NCBI GenBank assembly: GCA_910575505.1
Contig: CAJTFK010000011.1
Coordinates: 1 to 64,000, forward strand
Length of the DNA: 64,000 bases
Direction of reading: 5' to 3'
DNA from: Oscillospiraceae bacterium
GTDB taxonomy: Bacteria; Bacillota; Clostridia; Oscillospirales; Oscillospiraceae
Shown here one piece after another: positions 52,301-58,768 of the stretch; position 1 is the first letter of the stretch, and each line of letters starts with the position of its first letter. The position numbers and the translations under genes are program-made. The notes below the pieces were generated by a model, which did no database searches, was not told the origin of the DNA, and worked only from the letters and a program-made list of their open reading frames with translations.

Positions 52301-52917
52301 GGAACCCCAACATCGGCGCCATTGAGGAGTTCGACCGGGTCAATGCCCGCTATACCTATCTGTCGGACCAGCGGAGCGACGTGGAGAAGGCCAAGGGGGA
52401 CCTGGAGGGCATCATCGGCGGCATCACCGGGGAGATGACCCGGATTTTCGGCCAGCAGTTCCAGCTTCTGAATGAGAGCTTTCAGGCCACCTTTGCCGAG
52501 ATGTTCGGCGGCGGTCAGGCCCAGCTGGAGCTGGAGGACCCGGACGACATTCTGAACTGCGGCATTGAGATCAAGGCCCAGCCGCCGGGGAAGACCCTGA
52601 AAACAATTTCCCTGCTGTCCGGCGGCGAGAAGGCCTTTGTGGCCATTGCCCTGTACTTCTCCATATTGAAGGTCCATCCCACGCCCTTCTGCGTCATGGA
52701 CGAGATTGAGGCGGCCCTGGACGATGTGAATGTCGCCCGCTACGCCCGGTATATGCGCCAGCTGGCGGGCCGGACCCAGTTCATCGTCATCACCCACCGC
52801 CGGGGCACCATGGAGGAGGCCGACGTGCTCTATGGCGTGACCATGCAGGAAAAGGGCGTTTCCAAGATGCTGACCATCAACCTCAACGACATGGCCAGGG
52901 AGCTGGAAATTGAATGA
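49351..52917 (+). CDS. smc: Chromosome segregation protein SMC
   Basis: 1188 residues with a GTG start at 49351 (GAGG nearby). Walker A IVGPNGSGKSNISDAIRWVM, a long coiled coil, a hinge near 500-660 (EGYSKAVRLVCQARN, GGRATFLPLTAIRG, TLDGQVINRGGSMTGG), a second coiled coil and the C-terminal signature LLSGGEKAFVAIALYF with Walker B PFCVMDEIEAALDD. SMC with ScpAB compacts and segregates the chromosome. It is usually followed closely by ftsY; here an array of four small genes intervenes. Confidence 0.97.
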   Translation: MYLKALEIQGFKSFPDKTLLNFGEDITAIVGPNGSGKSNISDAIRWVMGEQSVKGLRGAKMEDVIFGGTERRSPVGFAQVTLVLDNTEGIFPSMEESEVSVTRRYYRSGESEYYINRQSVRLKDVTELFLDTGLGREGYSIIGQGRIDEILSTRSSERREIFEEAAGISRFRHRKEEAQRKLERTEENLLRVNDKISELELQVEPLRDQAEKAKKYLLLRDELRLLEISVWLENLDDLKAGARKLESEFRAAGARRDQARAELDALYAQGERFGEEMREKDMEAERVRTEAAGLEGEARDQAAAIALLEGDIAHHQENIRRAQTELVESDSRAGGLAAQAAGERERAAVLEERLTGLNTALDALLERAREAAAQAGGRQSEAEALRAQEALAVAAAADGRAEAAAVMAENSQLAERKANVEAERAAAGTRLEEARENARVNRRRLEDAREEVQAAANVIAGYSLRMEEREKKAAAVSERRVQLTMDVGALNNRIRLLTEMEREYEGYSKAVRLVCQARNSLRGIHGPVAGLMRTDQQYTLAIEIALGAGLQNIVVDREEDAKAAIGFLKQRDGGRATFLPLTAIRGEELRQSGVGEEPGFVGLASRLVRFDGRYRNIFHNLLGRTVIAEDLDCGIAMARKYHNAFRIVTLDGQVINRGGSMTGGSASRNTGVLSRAAELERLRGRSSGLEAQLESAKQEEEALQRELTAARYDLETAEGQRRQAEDEALRLESEGRHFDLLLHSLEESVENLSGELESLTAHLRENEARTEAAEAAIAQQEALAAKYREEAAAALTGQSELLARSGALTEEVTARKEELAGLTAERDAALQRAEDLRRLAMELTGGRGQKEETLQSYQEGIRSAREEITRRRADMEVLERRSAACQTRLAALNEEKIALEARRTAQNRASQEMNETLLDLERSASRLEQKMSASAMEEKQILDRLWEHYELSHSDAQAQRIELESVPRAGRRIGELKRDISALGNPNIGAIEEFDRVNARYTYLSDQRSDVEKAKGDLEGIIGGITGEMTRIFGQQFQLLNESFQATFAEMFGGGQAQLELEDPDDILNCGIEIKAQPPGKTLKTISLLSGGEKAFVAIALYFSILKVHPTPFCVMDEIEAALDDVNVARYARYMRQLAGRTQFIVITHRRGTMEEADVLYGVTMQEKGVSKMLTINLNDMARELEIE

Positions 52918-52941
52918 GAGTTGAGAGTGGAGAGTGGAGAT

Positions 52942-53181
52942 ATGAAGATGACGCTGAAACGAAAGACTCATATCATATTTGCCGTGATGGTACTGGGCTT
53001 CCTCACTATTGTCGCCGGCAGCGGCTCCGGCAGGGCCTGGGTCATTCCGGCGGGACTTCTGCTCTGCCTGACGGGCTTCCTTCTGCTGCTGGCCTGGATG
53101 AGATGCCCCCACTGCGGCAAGTCCCTCCTTCGGGGGCGGGGGACCCGCTGCCCCCACTGCAAACGGGAGATTGACCTTTAA
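52942..53181 (+). CDS. Small membrane protein with zinc ribbon
   Basis: 79 residues from the ATG at 52942. Two hydrophobic spans (IIFAVMVLGFLTIVAGSGSG and VIPAGLLLCLTGFLLLLAW) are followed by a zinc ribbon with CPHCGKSLLRGRGTRCPHC (two CxxC pairs). It may lie in the membrane with its ribbon in the cytoplasm. Function unknown. A partial copy of its C terminus lies at 53391, and two relatives follow. Confidence 0.65.
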   Translation: MKMTLKRKTHIIFAVMVLGFLTIVAGSGSGRAWVIPAGLLLCLTGFLLLLAWMRCPHCGKSLLRGRGTRCPHCKREIDL

Positions 53182-53390
53182 TTGGGAATGAGGAGTTAGG
53201 AATGAGGAATTATCCCGTGGTTATGGGAGCCTGATTCTCTGAGCCGTTTTCCGGCAAAGTGAAGCACTGGGTTTCACGCCCCCGCCGCAAACCAACAGAG
53301 CGTTTGCGGCGGGAAGAGGAGGCGCAAGGGAGCGGGGCGAGAAATGGCCGCTAGGCCGTTGCGAGCAGAGCGGACTTTGCGCCGACGAGG
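53182..53390. other. Spacer between zinc-ribbon genes
   Basis: About 210 bases starting with a short GGAATGA-type repeat (53181-53210); the rest is GC-rich. Nothing codes convincingly. It probably arose with the duplication that made the fragment at 53391. Confidence 0.5.
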
Positions 53391-53477
53391 ATGCGGTGCC
53401 CCCACTGCGGCAAGTCCCTCCTCCGGGGCCGGGGGACCCGCTGCCCCCATTGCAGGCGGGAGATTGACGCAAAATGA
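53391..53477 (+). pseudogene. Truncated zinc-ribbon duplicate
   Basis: 28 codons reading MRCPHCGKSLLRGRGTRCPH and ending in CRREIDAK, nearly identical to the last 28 residues of the gene at 52942. The membrane part is missing. It could be expressed as a tiny zinc-binding peptide, but it is more likely a leftover of tandem duplication. Confidence 0.55.
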
Positions 53478-53495
53478 AAAGGAGGCGAAGCCGCC

Positions 53496-53732
53496 GTGAC
53501 CCTGCGCCAGAAAATCACCCTGACCATCGGCGTGCTGTTCATGGGCCTGATGCTGCTGACCGCCGGAGGACGGCCCCTGCTGCGGATTGCCGGGGGCCTG
53601 GCGGCCCTGGACGGTCTGTTTCTCCACTGGCTGTGGTACCGCTGTCCCGGCTGCGGCGGGCGGCTGAACTGGACCGCACGCTGGACCTACTGCCCCCACT
53701 GCGGGGCGTGGATCGACTACGACAAACAGTAA
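53496..53732 (+). CDS. Small membrane protein with zinc ribbon, paralogue
   Basis: 78 residues. Start MTLRQKITLTIGVLFMGLML; two short hydrophobic segments, then CPGCGGRLNWTARWTYCPHC, a four-cysteine ribbon. It is a divergent relative of the gene at 52942 and of the one at 53947. An AAGGAGG site lies just upstream. Confidence 0.62.
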   Translation: MTLRQKITLTIGVLFMGLMLLTAGGRPLLRIAGGLAALDGLFLHWLWYRCPGCGGRLNWTARWTYCPHCGAWIDYDKQ

Positions 53733-53787
53733 AACCGGCCATGCCGGATATTCCGCATAAAAGCGGACTTACAAGGAGAGAAACGTT

Positions 53788-53937
53788 ATGAGAGCTGCGG
53801 ATATCATTTCTGTGCTCCTGCTGATCGCGGGACTGCTGCTGATTTTCCTGACTGACAGCAAGCCCCTGACCTGGCTGGCTTTCGCGCTGATCATCGCCGG
53901 CGGGGCGGTTGTCTCGGTGGGCAAGAAGAAATCCTAA
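53788..53937 (+). CDS. 49-residue membrane protein
   Basis: ATG at 53788, AAGGAGAG upstream by about 8 bases. It consists almost entirely of two hydrophobic helices (ISVLLLIAGLLLIFLTD and TWLAFALIIAGGAVVSVG) with a KKKS tail. It has no cysteines. No family is recognised; size and context suggest a small membrane protein related to the neighbouring ribbon proteins' membrane parts. Confidence 0.5.
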   Translation: MRAADIISVLLLIAGLLLIFLTDSKPLTWLAFALIIAGGAVVSVGKKKS

Positions 53938-53946
53938 TGGGACGGC

Positions 53947-54201
53947 ATGAGCCTGAGGCAAAAAATGACGCTGGCTGATGTGCCGGGGCATTGCCGGGCT
54001 GCTGCTGGCCGCGGCGGGCGTCCATATAGATGGAGGCATACCGGCCGCCATATTGCGGGGCTGGCCGCGCTGTGCGGAAGCGTCTGCCTGATGTTCCGCT
54101 GGAAGCGCTGTCCATGCTGCGGCGCGTTTTTGGGCCGGAGGAGCCTGCCAAGGTTTTGCACCGGCTGTGGAAAGAAGATTGACGCTGACGCGAAAAACTA
54201 A
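53947..54201 (+). CDS. Zinc-ribbon protein with a disturbed membrane segment
   Basis: 84 residues as read. The start MSLRQKMTL matches the paralogue at 53496 and the C terminus has CPCCGAFLGRRSLPRFCTGC, but the middle is Arg/Gly-rich instead of hydrophobic. The next frame over this stretch reads GIAGLLLAAAGVHIDGGI, a membrane helix, so two compensating indels probably replaced it. The gene may be a recent casualty. FtsY begins 15 bases downstream. Confidence 0.5.
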   Translation: MSLRQKMTLADVPGHCRAAAGRGGRPYRWRHTGRHIAGLAALCGSVCLMFRWKRCPCCGAFLGRRSLPRFCTGCGKKIDADAKN

Positions 54202-54216
54202 ATTCAGGAGGGCGCT

Positions 54217-55089
54217 ATGGGCTTTTTTGACAAGCTGAAAAAAATCACCACAAACCTGTTCACAACCTACACCGAGGCGGACGAGGCCTTTTTCGAGGAG
54301 CTGGAGGAGACTCTGATTCTCTCCGACTTCGGCATGGAGATCGCCGTGGACACGGTGGAGAAGCTCCGGGAAAAGGTCCGGCGGGAGAAGCTGGTGAGTC
54401 AGGAGGAGGTTCGGACGGCCCTGCGGGAGATTATCGTGGACACGCTGAACGTGGGCACCACCGAGGTGAATGTCTCCACCTCCCCCTGCGTGTTCCTCTT
54501 CATCGGGGTCAACGGCGTGGGAAAAACCACCTCCATCGGCAAGCTGGCCAATCTTCTGCGCTACGGCGGGAAGAAGTGCCTCCTCTGCGCGGCGGATACC
54601 TTCCGGGCGGCGGCGGCGGACCAGCTGGAGATCTGGGCGGAGCGGGCCCAGGCCGAAATCGTCCGGCAGAAGGAGGGCTCGGACCCCGGCGCGGTGCTCT
54701 TTGACGCCCTTCAGGCCGCCAGGGCCCGGAAGATCGACGTGGTCCTCTGCGACACCGCCGGGCGGCTCCACAACAAGGCCAACCTCATGGCGGAGCTGGC
54801 GAAACTCAGCAAGATCATCGACCGGGAGTGCCCCGGCGCGGCCCGGGAGACCCTTCTGGTGCTGGACGCCACCACCGGCCAGAACGGCCTCATTCAGGCC
54901 AGGACCTTCAAGGAGACGGCGGGGCTGACGGGGATTATCCTGACCAAGCTGGACGGCACCGCCAAGGGGGGCATCGCCGTGGCCATCGCCAAGGAACTGG
55001 GGGTGCCCGTGAAGCTGGCGGGCATGGGCGAGGGCATCGACGACCTCCAGCCCTTTGACTCCGAGGCTTACGCCGAGGCCATTATTTAA
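54217..55089 (+). CDS. ftsY: Signal recognition particle receptor FtsY
   Basis: 290 residues, AGGAGG upstream. NG-domain GTPase: G1 [19 protein letters not shown], then [28 protein letters not shown], and [15 protein letters not shown]. The acidic A domain is very short ([15 protein letters not shown] then the N domain), as in many Firmicutes. It docks ribosome-SRP complexes at the membrane for insertion of membrane proteins. Confidence 0.96.
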   Translation: MGFFDKLKKITTNLFTTYTEADEAFFEELEETLILSDFGMEIAVDTVEKLREKVRREKLVSQEEVRTALREIIVDTLNVGTTEVNVSTSPCVFLFIGVNGVGKTTSIGKLANLLRYGGKKCLLCAADTFRAAAADQLEIWAERAQAEIVRQKEGSDPGAVLFDALQAARARKIDVVLCDTAGRLHNKANLMAELAKLSKIIDRECPGAARETLLVLDATTGQNGLIQARTFKETAGLTGIILTKLDGTAKGGIAVAIAKELGVPVKLAGMGEGIDDLQPFDSEAYAEAII

Positions 55090-55102
55090 GGGGGCGGGCG
55101 CT

Positions 55103-55339
55103 GTGTTTGACCGCTGTCCCCGCTGCGGGGAGACCTTAAAGCCGGGTTTTGTAAGCGCCGCCGGTAGGAACATTCTCTGGACCCCCAGCAGCAGATTCAG
55201 AATTTCGAATCTTCCCATGGAAAAAGGGGAGTTTTCCCTTCCGGGGGAGGGCTTTTGGCGCGGCGCGATGTGCCCCGCCCAATATTGCGAACACTGCGGT
55301 CTGATATTGATTGAGACAAAAGAGGAGGAGTCAAATTGA
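55103..55339 (+). CDS. DUF6487-like zinc-ribbon protein
   Basis: 78 residues from the GTG at 55103, preceded by GGGGGCG; a longer frame lacks a site. N-terminal CPRCGETLKPGFVSAAGRN and a C-terminal CPAQYCEHCGLI form a four-cysteine zinc site, with ILWTPSSRF between, as in small PF20097 proteins. Function unknown. Its TGA overlaps the TTG start of rph. Confidence 0.65.
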   Translation: MFDRCPRCGETLKPGFVSAAGRNILWTPSSRFRISNLPMEKGEFSLPGEGFWRGAMCPAQYCEHCGLILIETKEEESN

Positions 55340-56058
55340 CCAGAGAAGACAGCCGGGCCTATGACCAGCTGCGGCCTGTGAAAATCACTACCGATTTCGT
55401 AAAATTCGCCGAGGGCAGCTGCCTCATCGAGTGCGGGGACACCATGGTCCTCTGCTGCGCCAGCGTGGAGGACCGGACCCCGCCCCATGTCCCCTATGGC
55501 GAGGGCTGGGTGACGGCGGAATACTCCATGCTTCCCCGGGCCAACCGGGAGCGGAGCAAGCGGGACGTCTCCAGACTGAAGCTCAGTCCCCGGAGCGCCG
55601 AGATTCAGAGACTGGTGGGCCGGTCCCTCCGGTCCGCCGTGGATATGAAGAAGCTGGGGGAGTATACCGTCACCGTGGACTGCGACGTGCTCCAGGGGGA
55701 CGGCGGCACCCGCACCGCCTCCGTCACCGGGGGCTTTGTGGCCCTGGCCCTGGCCTGCCGGCGGCTGGTGGAGGACGGCGTGCTGGGACAGACGCCCATC
55801 CGGCACTATGTCACCGGGGTCTCCGCCGGCATTGTGGAGGAGACGCCCCTGCTGGACCTCCGCTACAGCGAGGACAGCCGGGCTCAGGTGGACCTGAACT
55901 GTGTCATGAACGAGCTGGGGGAGCTGATTGAGATCCAGGGCACCGGCGAGGGCCGGGCCTTCTCCCTGGCGGAGCAGCAGGAGCTGACGCGGCTGTGCAC
56001 CAAGGGGTGCCGTGAGCTGCTGGCCATTCAAAAAGAAGCGCTGGGAGGGAGATTCTGA
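55336..56058 (+). CDS. rph: Ribonuclease PH
   Basis: 240 residues with a TTG start at 55336 (GAGGAGG upstream; TTGA overlap). Signature segments: FAEGSCLIECGDTMVLCCAS, GWVTAEYSMLPRAN, EIQRLVGRSLRSAVDM, DCDVLQGDGGTRTASVTGGF and GRAFS. RNase PH trims tRNA 3' ends phosphorolytically. The following rdgB overlaps by one base. Confidence 0.95.
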   Translation: MTREDSRAYDQLRPVKITTDFVKFAEGSCLIECGDTMVLCCASVEDRTPPHVPYGEGWVTAEYSMLPRANRERSKRDVSRLKLSPRSAEIQRLVGRSLRSAVDMKKLGEYTVTVDCDVLQGDGGTRTASVTGGFVALALACRRLVEDGVLGQTPIRHYVTGVSAGIVEETPLLDLRYSEDSRAQVDLNCVMNELGELIEIQGTGEGRAFSLAEQQELTRLCTKGCRELLAIQKEALGGRF

Positions 56059-56654
56059 TGAGCAGACAATTCGTGCTGGCCACCCACAACCCGGGGAAGC
56101 TGGCGGAGATGAAGCGCATCCTGTCCGGCCTGGGGGTGGAGGTCATCAGCCCCGCCGAGGCCGGCGTGGAGGTGGACGTGGAGGAGACCGGGACCACCTT
56201 TGCCGAGAACGCCATGCTGAAGGCCAGGGCCGTCTGCGCGGCGGCGGGACTGCCCGCCATTGCCGACGACTCCGGCCTCTGCGTGGACGCGCTGAACGGC
56301 GGCCCCGGCGTCTATTCCGCCCGCTACGGCGGGGAGGAGCTGGACGACCGGGGGCGGTACATGCTGCTTCTGGAGTGTATGCGGGGCCAGACCACCCGGG
56401 CGGCCCATTTCAGCTGCGCCGTGGCCTGCGCCTTCCCCAACGGGGACACGCTGGAGGCGGAGGGCCGCTGCGACGGGTCCATTGCCTTCGCGCCGATCGG
56501 GGAAGGCGGCTTTGGCTATGACCCGGTGTTCCTGGCGCCGGGGAAGGGGAAGACCTTCGGCCAGCTGACGGCGGAGGAGAAGGCGGAGATTTCCCACCGG
56601 GGGAAGGCCCTGGCGGCCTTTGCGGAAAAGCTGGGAACCTACCTGGACGGTTAG
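56058..56654 (+). CDS. rdgB: dITP/XTP pyrophosphatase (RdgB)
   Basis: 198 residues. N-terminal FVLATHNPGKLAEMKRIL, ADDSGLCVDALNGGPGVYSA, and GEGGFGYDPVFLAPGKGKTF, all characteristic of Ham1/RdgB enzymes that remove non-canonical purine nucleotides. It follows rph in an ATG/TGA overlap, a common Firmicutes pair. Confidence 0.95.
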   Translation: MSRQFVLATHNPGKLAEMKRILSGLGVEVISPAEAGVEVDVEETGTTFAENAMLKARAVCAAAGLPAIADDSGLCVDALNGGPGVYSARYGGEELDDRGRYMLLLECMRGQTTRAAHFSCAVACAFPNGDTLEAEGRCDGSIAFAPIGEGGFGYDPVFLAPGKGKTFGQLTAEEKAEISHRGKALAAFAEKLGTYLDG

Positions 56655-56720
56655 GGATGAGAAATTAAAAAACGGGAACCTTTTGAAAACCTTCGGCGTC
56701 TTTAAAAGGAGGAATATCTG

Positions 56721-56939
56721 ATGAAGAACAGCCGCCGTTGTCCCAAGTGCGGCAGTGCGGAGGTCATCCGCTGCAAGACCGCGGTAAACGGGGCGTATGA
56801 CAAGTTACAGGCAGGCGTGTTCAGGATGGTTCAAACGGACCGCTGGGTCTGCTGTTCCTGCGGTTATTGCGAGCTGTGGGCGGACCCTGAGCATATGAAA
56901 GAGCTGAAAGAATTCTGGGGTGCACCGGAAGAGCCCTGA
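56721..56939 (+). CDS. Zinc-ribbon protein
   Basis: 72 residues, AGGAGG upstream. Two cysteine pairs, RRCPKCGSAEVIRC and RWVCCSCGYCELW, form a rubredoxin-like ribbon. No other domain. Similar to small ribbon proteins annotated as nucleic-acid-binding, but the role is unknown. Confidence 0.65.
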   Translation: MKNSRRCPKCGSAEVIRCKTAVNGAYDKLQAGVFRMVQTDRWVCCSCGYCELWADPEHMKELKEFWGAPEEP

Positions 56940-56967
56940 AACGAACGAAGCGGCGGCATGAGACGCT

Positions 56968-57025
56968 GAGCAGCGGAATGGAGCGGATATCCGCCGGAAG
57001 GGCGGATGAAGCGGAATGGAGTTTG
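56968..57025. repeat. 58-bp direct repeat, first copy
   Basis: Identical over 58 bases to 57072-57129 (starting GAGCAGCGGAATGGAGCGGA). It contains an inverted GGATATCCGCC..GGCGGA. Same orientation; the copies start 104 bases apart. Confidence 0.9.
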
Positions 57026-57071
57026 AAAAAAGGGGCCCCCGCAAAATCCACAGATTTTGTGGGGAGAGGAC

Positions 57072-57129
57072 GAGCAGCGGAATGGAGCGGATATCCGCCG
57101 GAAGGGCGGATGAAGCGGAATGGAGTTTG
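57072..57129. repeat. 58-bp direct repeat, second copy
   Basis: Exact copy of 56968-57025. It ends 13 bases before the yhbY start and includes part of its ribosome binding region (GAGGAC follows), so the duplication could have copied a regulatory piece. Confidence 0.9.
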
Positions 57130-57142
57130 TGAGGACGACAGT

Positions 57143-57472
57143 ATGGATTTAACAAGCAAACAGCGGGCCCAGCTGCGGGGCCTGGCCAACGGCATTGACA
57201 CCATCCTTCAAATCGGCAAGGACGGCATCGGGGAAAACCTCATCCGGCAGGCGGACGAGGCCCTGGAGGCCCGGGAGCTCATCAAGGGCCGGGTGCTGGA
57301 GAACAATCTGGAGTATGACGCCCGGACGGCGGCCCGGGAGCTGGCCAGAGCCACCCGCAGCGAGGTGGTCCAGGTGATTGGGACGAAGTTCGTCCTGTAC
57401 CGGGAGAGCCACTCCAAACCCAAGGACAAGCGCATCCAGCTGGTGAAGGAAAAGCGGAAGAGACCAGAGTGA
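57143..57472 (+). CDS. yhbY: YhbY-type CRM RNA-binding protein
   Basis: 109 residues from the ATG at 57143. It has LTSKQRAQLRGLANGIDTI, LQIGKDGIGENLIRQADEAL, RELIKGRVLENN and a GTKFVLYR-like GxxxxLYR, the CRM fold that binds the 50S ribosomal precursor. C-terminal tail is lysine-rich. It precedes nadD-yqeK, as in many Clostridia. Confidence 0.9.
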   Translation: MDLTSKQRAQLRGLANGIDTILQIGKDGIGENLIRQADEALEARELIKGRVLENNLEYDARTAARELARATRSEVVQVIGTKFVLYRESHSKPKDKRIQLVKEKRKRPE

Positions 57473-57544
57473 AGAGCGGAGATACCGGCAGCATGACATC
57501 TTCACGCTCAGCTCTGAACGCTCAACTCTTGACAAGGGGGAACG

Positions 57545-58768
57545 TTGAATTTGAGAATCGGCGTATATGGCGGCACCTTCAATCCGCCGCATCTGGGACA
57601 TATTACCGCGGCCAGGGCGGTATTCGACCTTTTAAAGCTGGATAAACTGCTGTTGATCCCAACGGGCCGGCCGCCCCACAAGCAGCTTCCGGAGGGTTCG
57701 CCCACGCCGGAGCAGAGACTGGAGATGACCCAACTCATGGCGGAGGAGACCGGCGTGGAGACGGAGGTTCTGGACCTTGAGATACACCGGGAGGGCCGGA
57801 GCTATACGTCCGACACCCTGGCCCGGCTCCATGAGCAATATCCGAACGACGAGCTGTGGCTTCTGATGGGGACGGATATGTTCCTCACCCTTCAGGACTG
57901 GCATGCGCCGGAGGAAATTCTCTCCCTGGCGGGGGTGGCGGCCTTCGGGCGCACCGAGGCGGACACCGAGGAGCTTTTTGCCGTTCAGCGGGATTACCTT
58001 TCCGGAGCCTACCCCCAGGCCCGCATCTTCACCCTGACGGTGCCCGGTGTGGTGGACGTGTCCTCCACGGAGCTGCGGGAACGGCTGCGCCTGGGCCAGG
58101 GCGGAACGCTGCTGGCCCCCAGGGTGTACGGCTATATTCTGCGCCATGGGCTCTACGGCGTGTCCTCCGACATGAAGCATCTTCCCCTGGAGCGGCTGCG
58201 CCCCGTGGCGCTGACGTACCTCCACCACCGCCGGATGCCCCATGTGCTGGGGACCGAGTCGGAGGCCGTCCGCCTGGCGGAGCGCTGGGGCGGCGGGGAT
58301 TCGAAGCTGATTCAAAAGGCCCGGCGGGCGGCCCTGCTCCACGACTGCACGAAGCGCCTGGACATGGAGGAGCAGAAGGCCCTCTGCGCGGAGTACGGCA
58401 TTGAGCTGGACCCCCTGGAGCAGCGGGAAATCAAGCTGCTTCACGCCAAAACCGGCGCGGCTATCGCCGAGAGCATCTTCGGCGAGCCGCCGGAGATCGT
58501 GGACGCCATCCGCTGGCACACCACCGGCAGGGCGGATATGACCCTGCTGGAAAAAATCATTTATCTGGCGGATTACATCGAGCCCACCCGGCATTTTCCC
58601 GGCGTGGAGGACCTGCGGCGGCGCTGCTATGAGGACCTGGACGGCGGGCTGCTGATGGGACTTGAGATGACGGTGGACGAGATGGTGGAGCGGGGGAGCC
58701 CCATTCACCGCGCCACACTGGAAGCAAGGGACTGGCTGAAAGGACAGAGACACAGAGATGAAGAATGA
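57545..58768 (+). CDS. nadD: NadD-YqeK fusion: nicotinate-nucleotide adenylyltransferase plus HD phosphatase
   Basis: About 407 residues from a TTG at 57545 or 57551; GGGGG lies 4 or 10 bases upstream. N-terminal YGGTFNPPHLGHITAA with the HxGH motif and SSTELRERLR identify NadD, which makes deamido-NAD. From about residue 205 a second domain, beginning LRPVALTYLHHRRMPHVLGT, with LLHDCTKRLD and HAKTGAAIAESIFG and DAIRWHTTGRADMTLLEKI, is the HD-domain YqeK (diadenosine tetraphosphate hydrolase). These are usually neighbouring genes; here they are one frame without a stop. Confidence 0.92.
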   Translation: MNLRIGVYGGTFNPPHLGHITAARAVFDLLKLDKLLLIPTGRPPHKQLPEGSPTPEQRLEMTQLMAEETGVETEVLDLEIHREGRSYTSDTLARLHEQYPNDELWLLMGTDMFLTLQDWHAPEEILSLAGVAAFGRTEADTEELFAVQRDYLSGAYPQARIFTLTVPGVVDVSSTELRERLRLGQGGTLLAPRVYGYILRHGLYGVSSDMKHLPLERLRPVALTYLHHRRMPHVLGTESEAVRLAERWGGGDSKLIQKARRAALLHDCTKRLDMEEQKALCAEYGIELDPLEQREIKLLHAKTGAAIAESIFGEPPEIVDAIRWHTTGRADMTLLEKIIYLADYIEPTRHFPGVEDLRRRCYEDLDGGLLMGLEMTVDEMVERGSPIHRATLEARDWLKGQRHRDEE

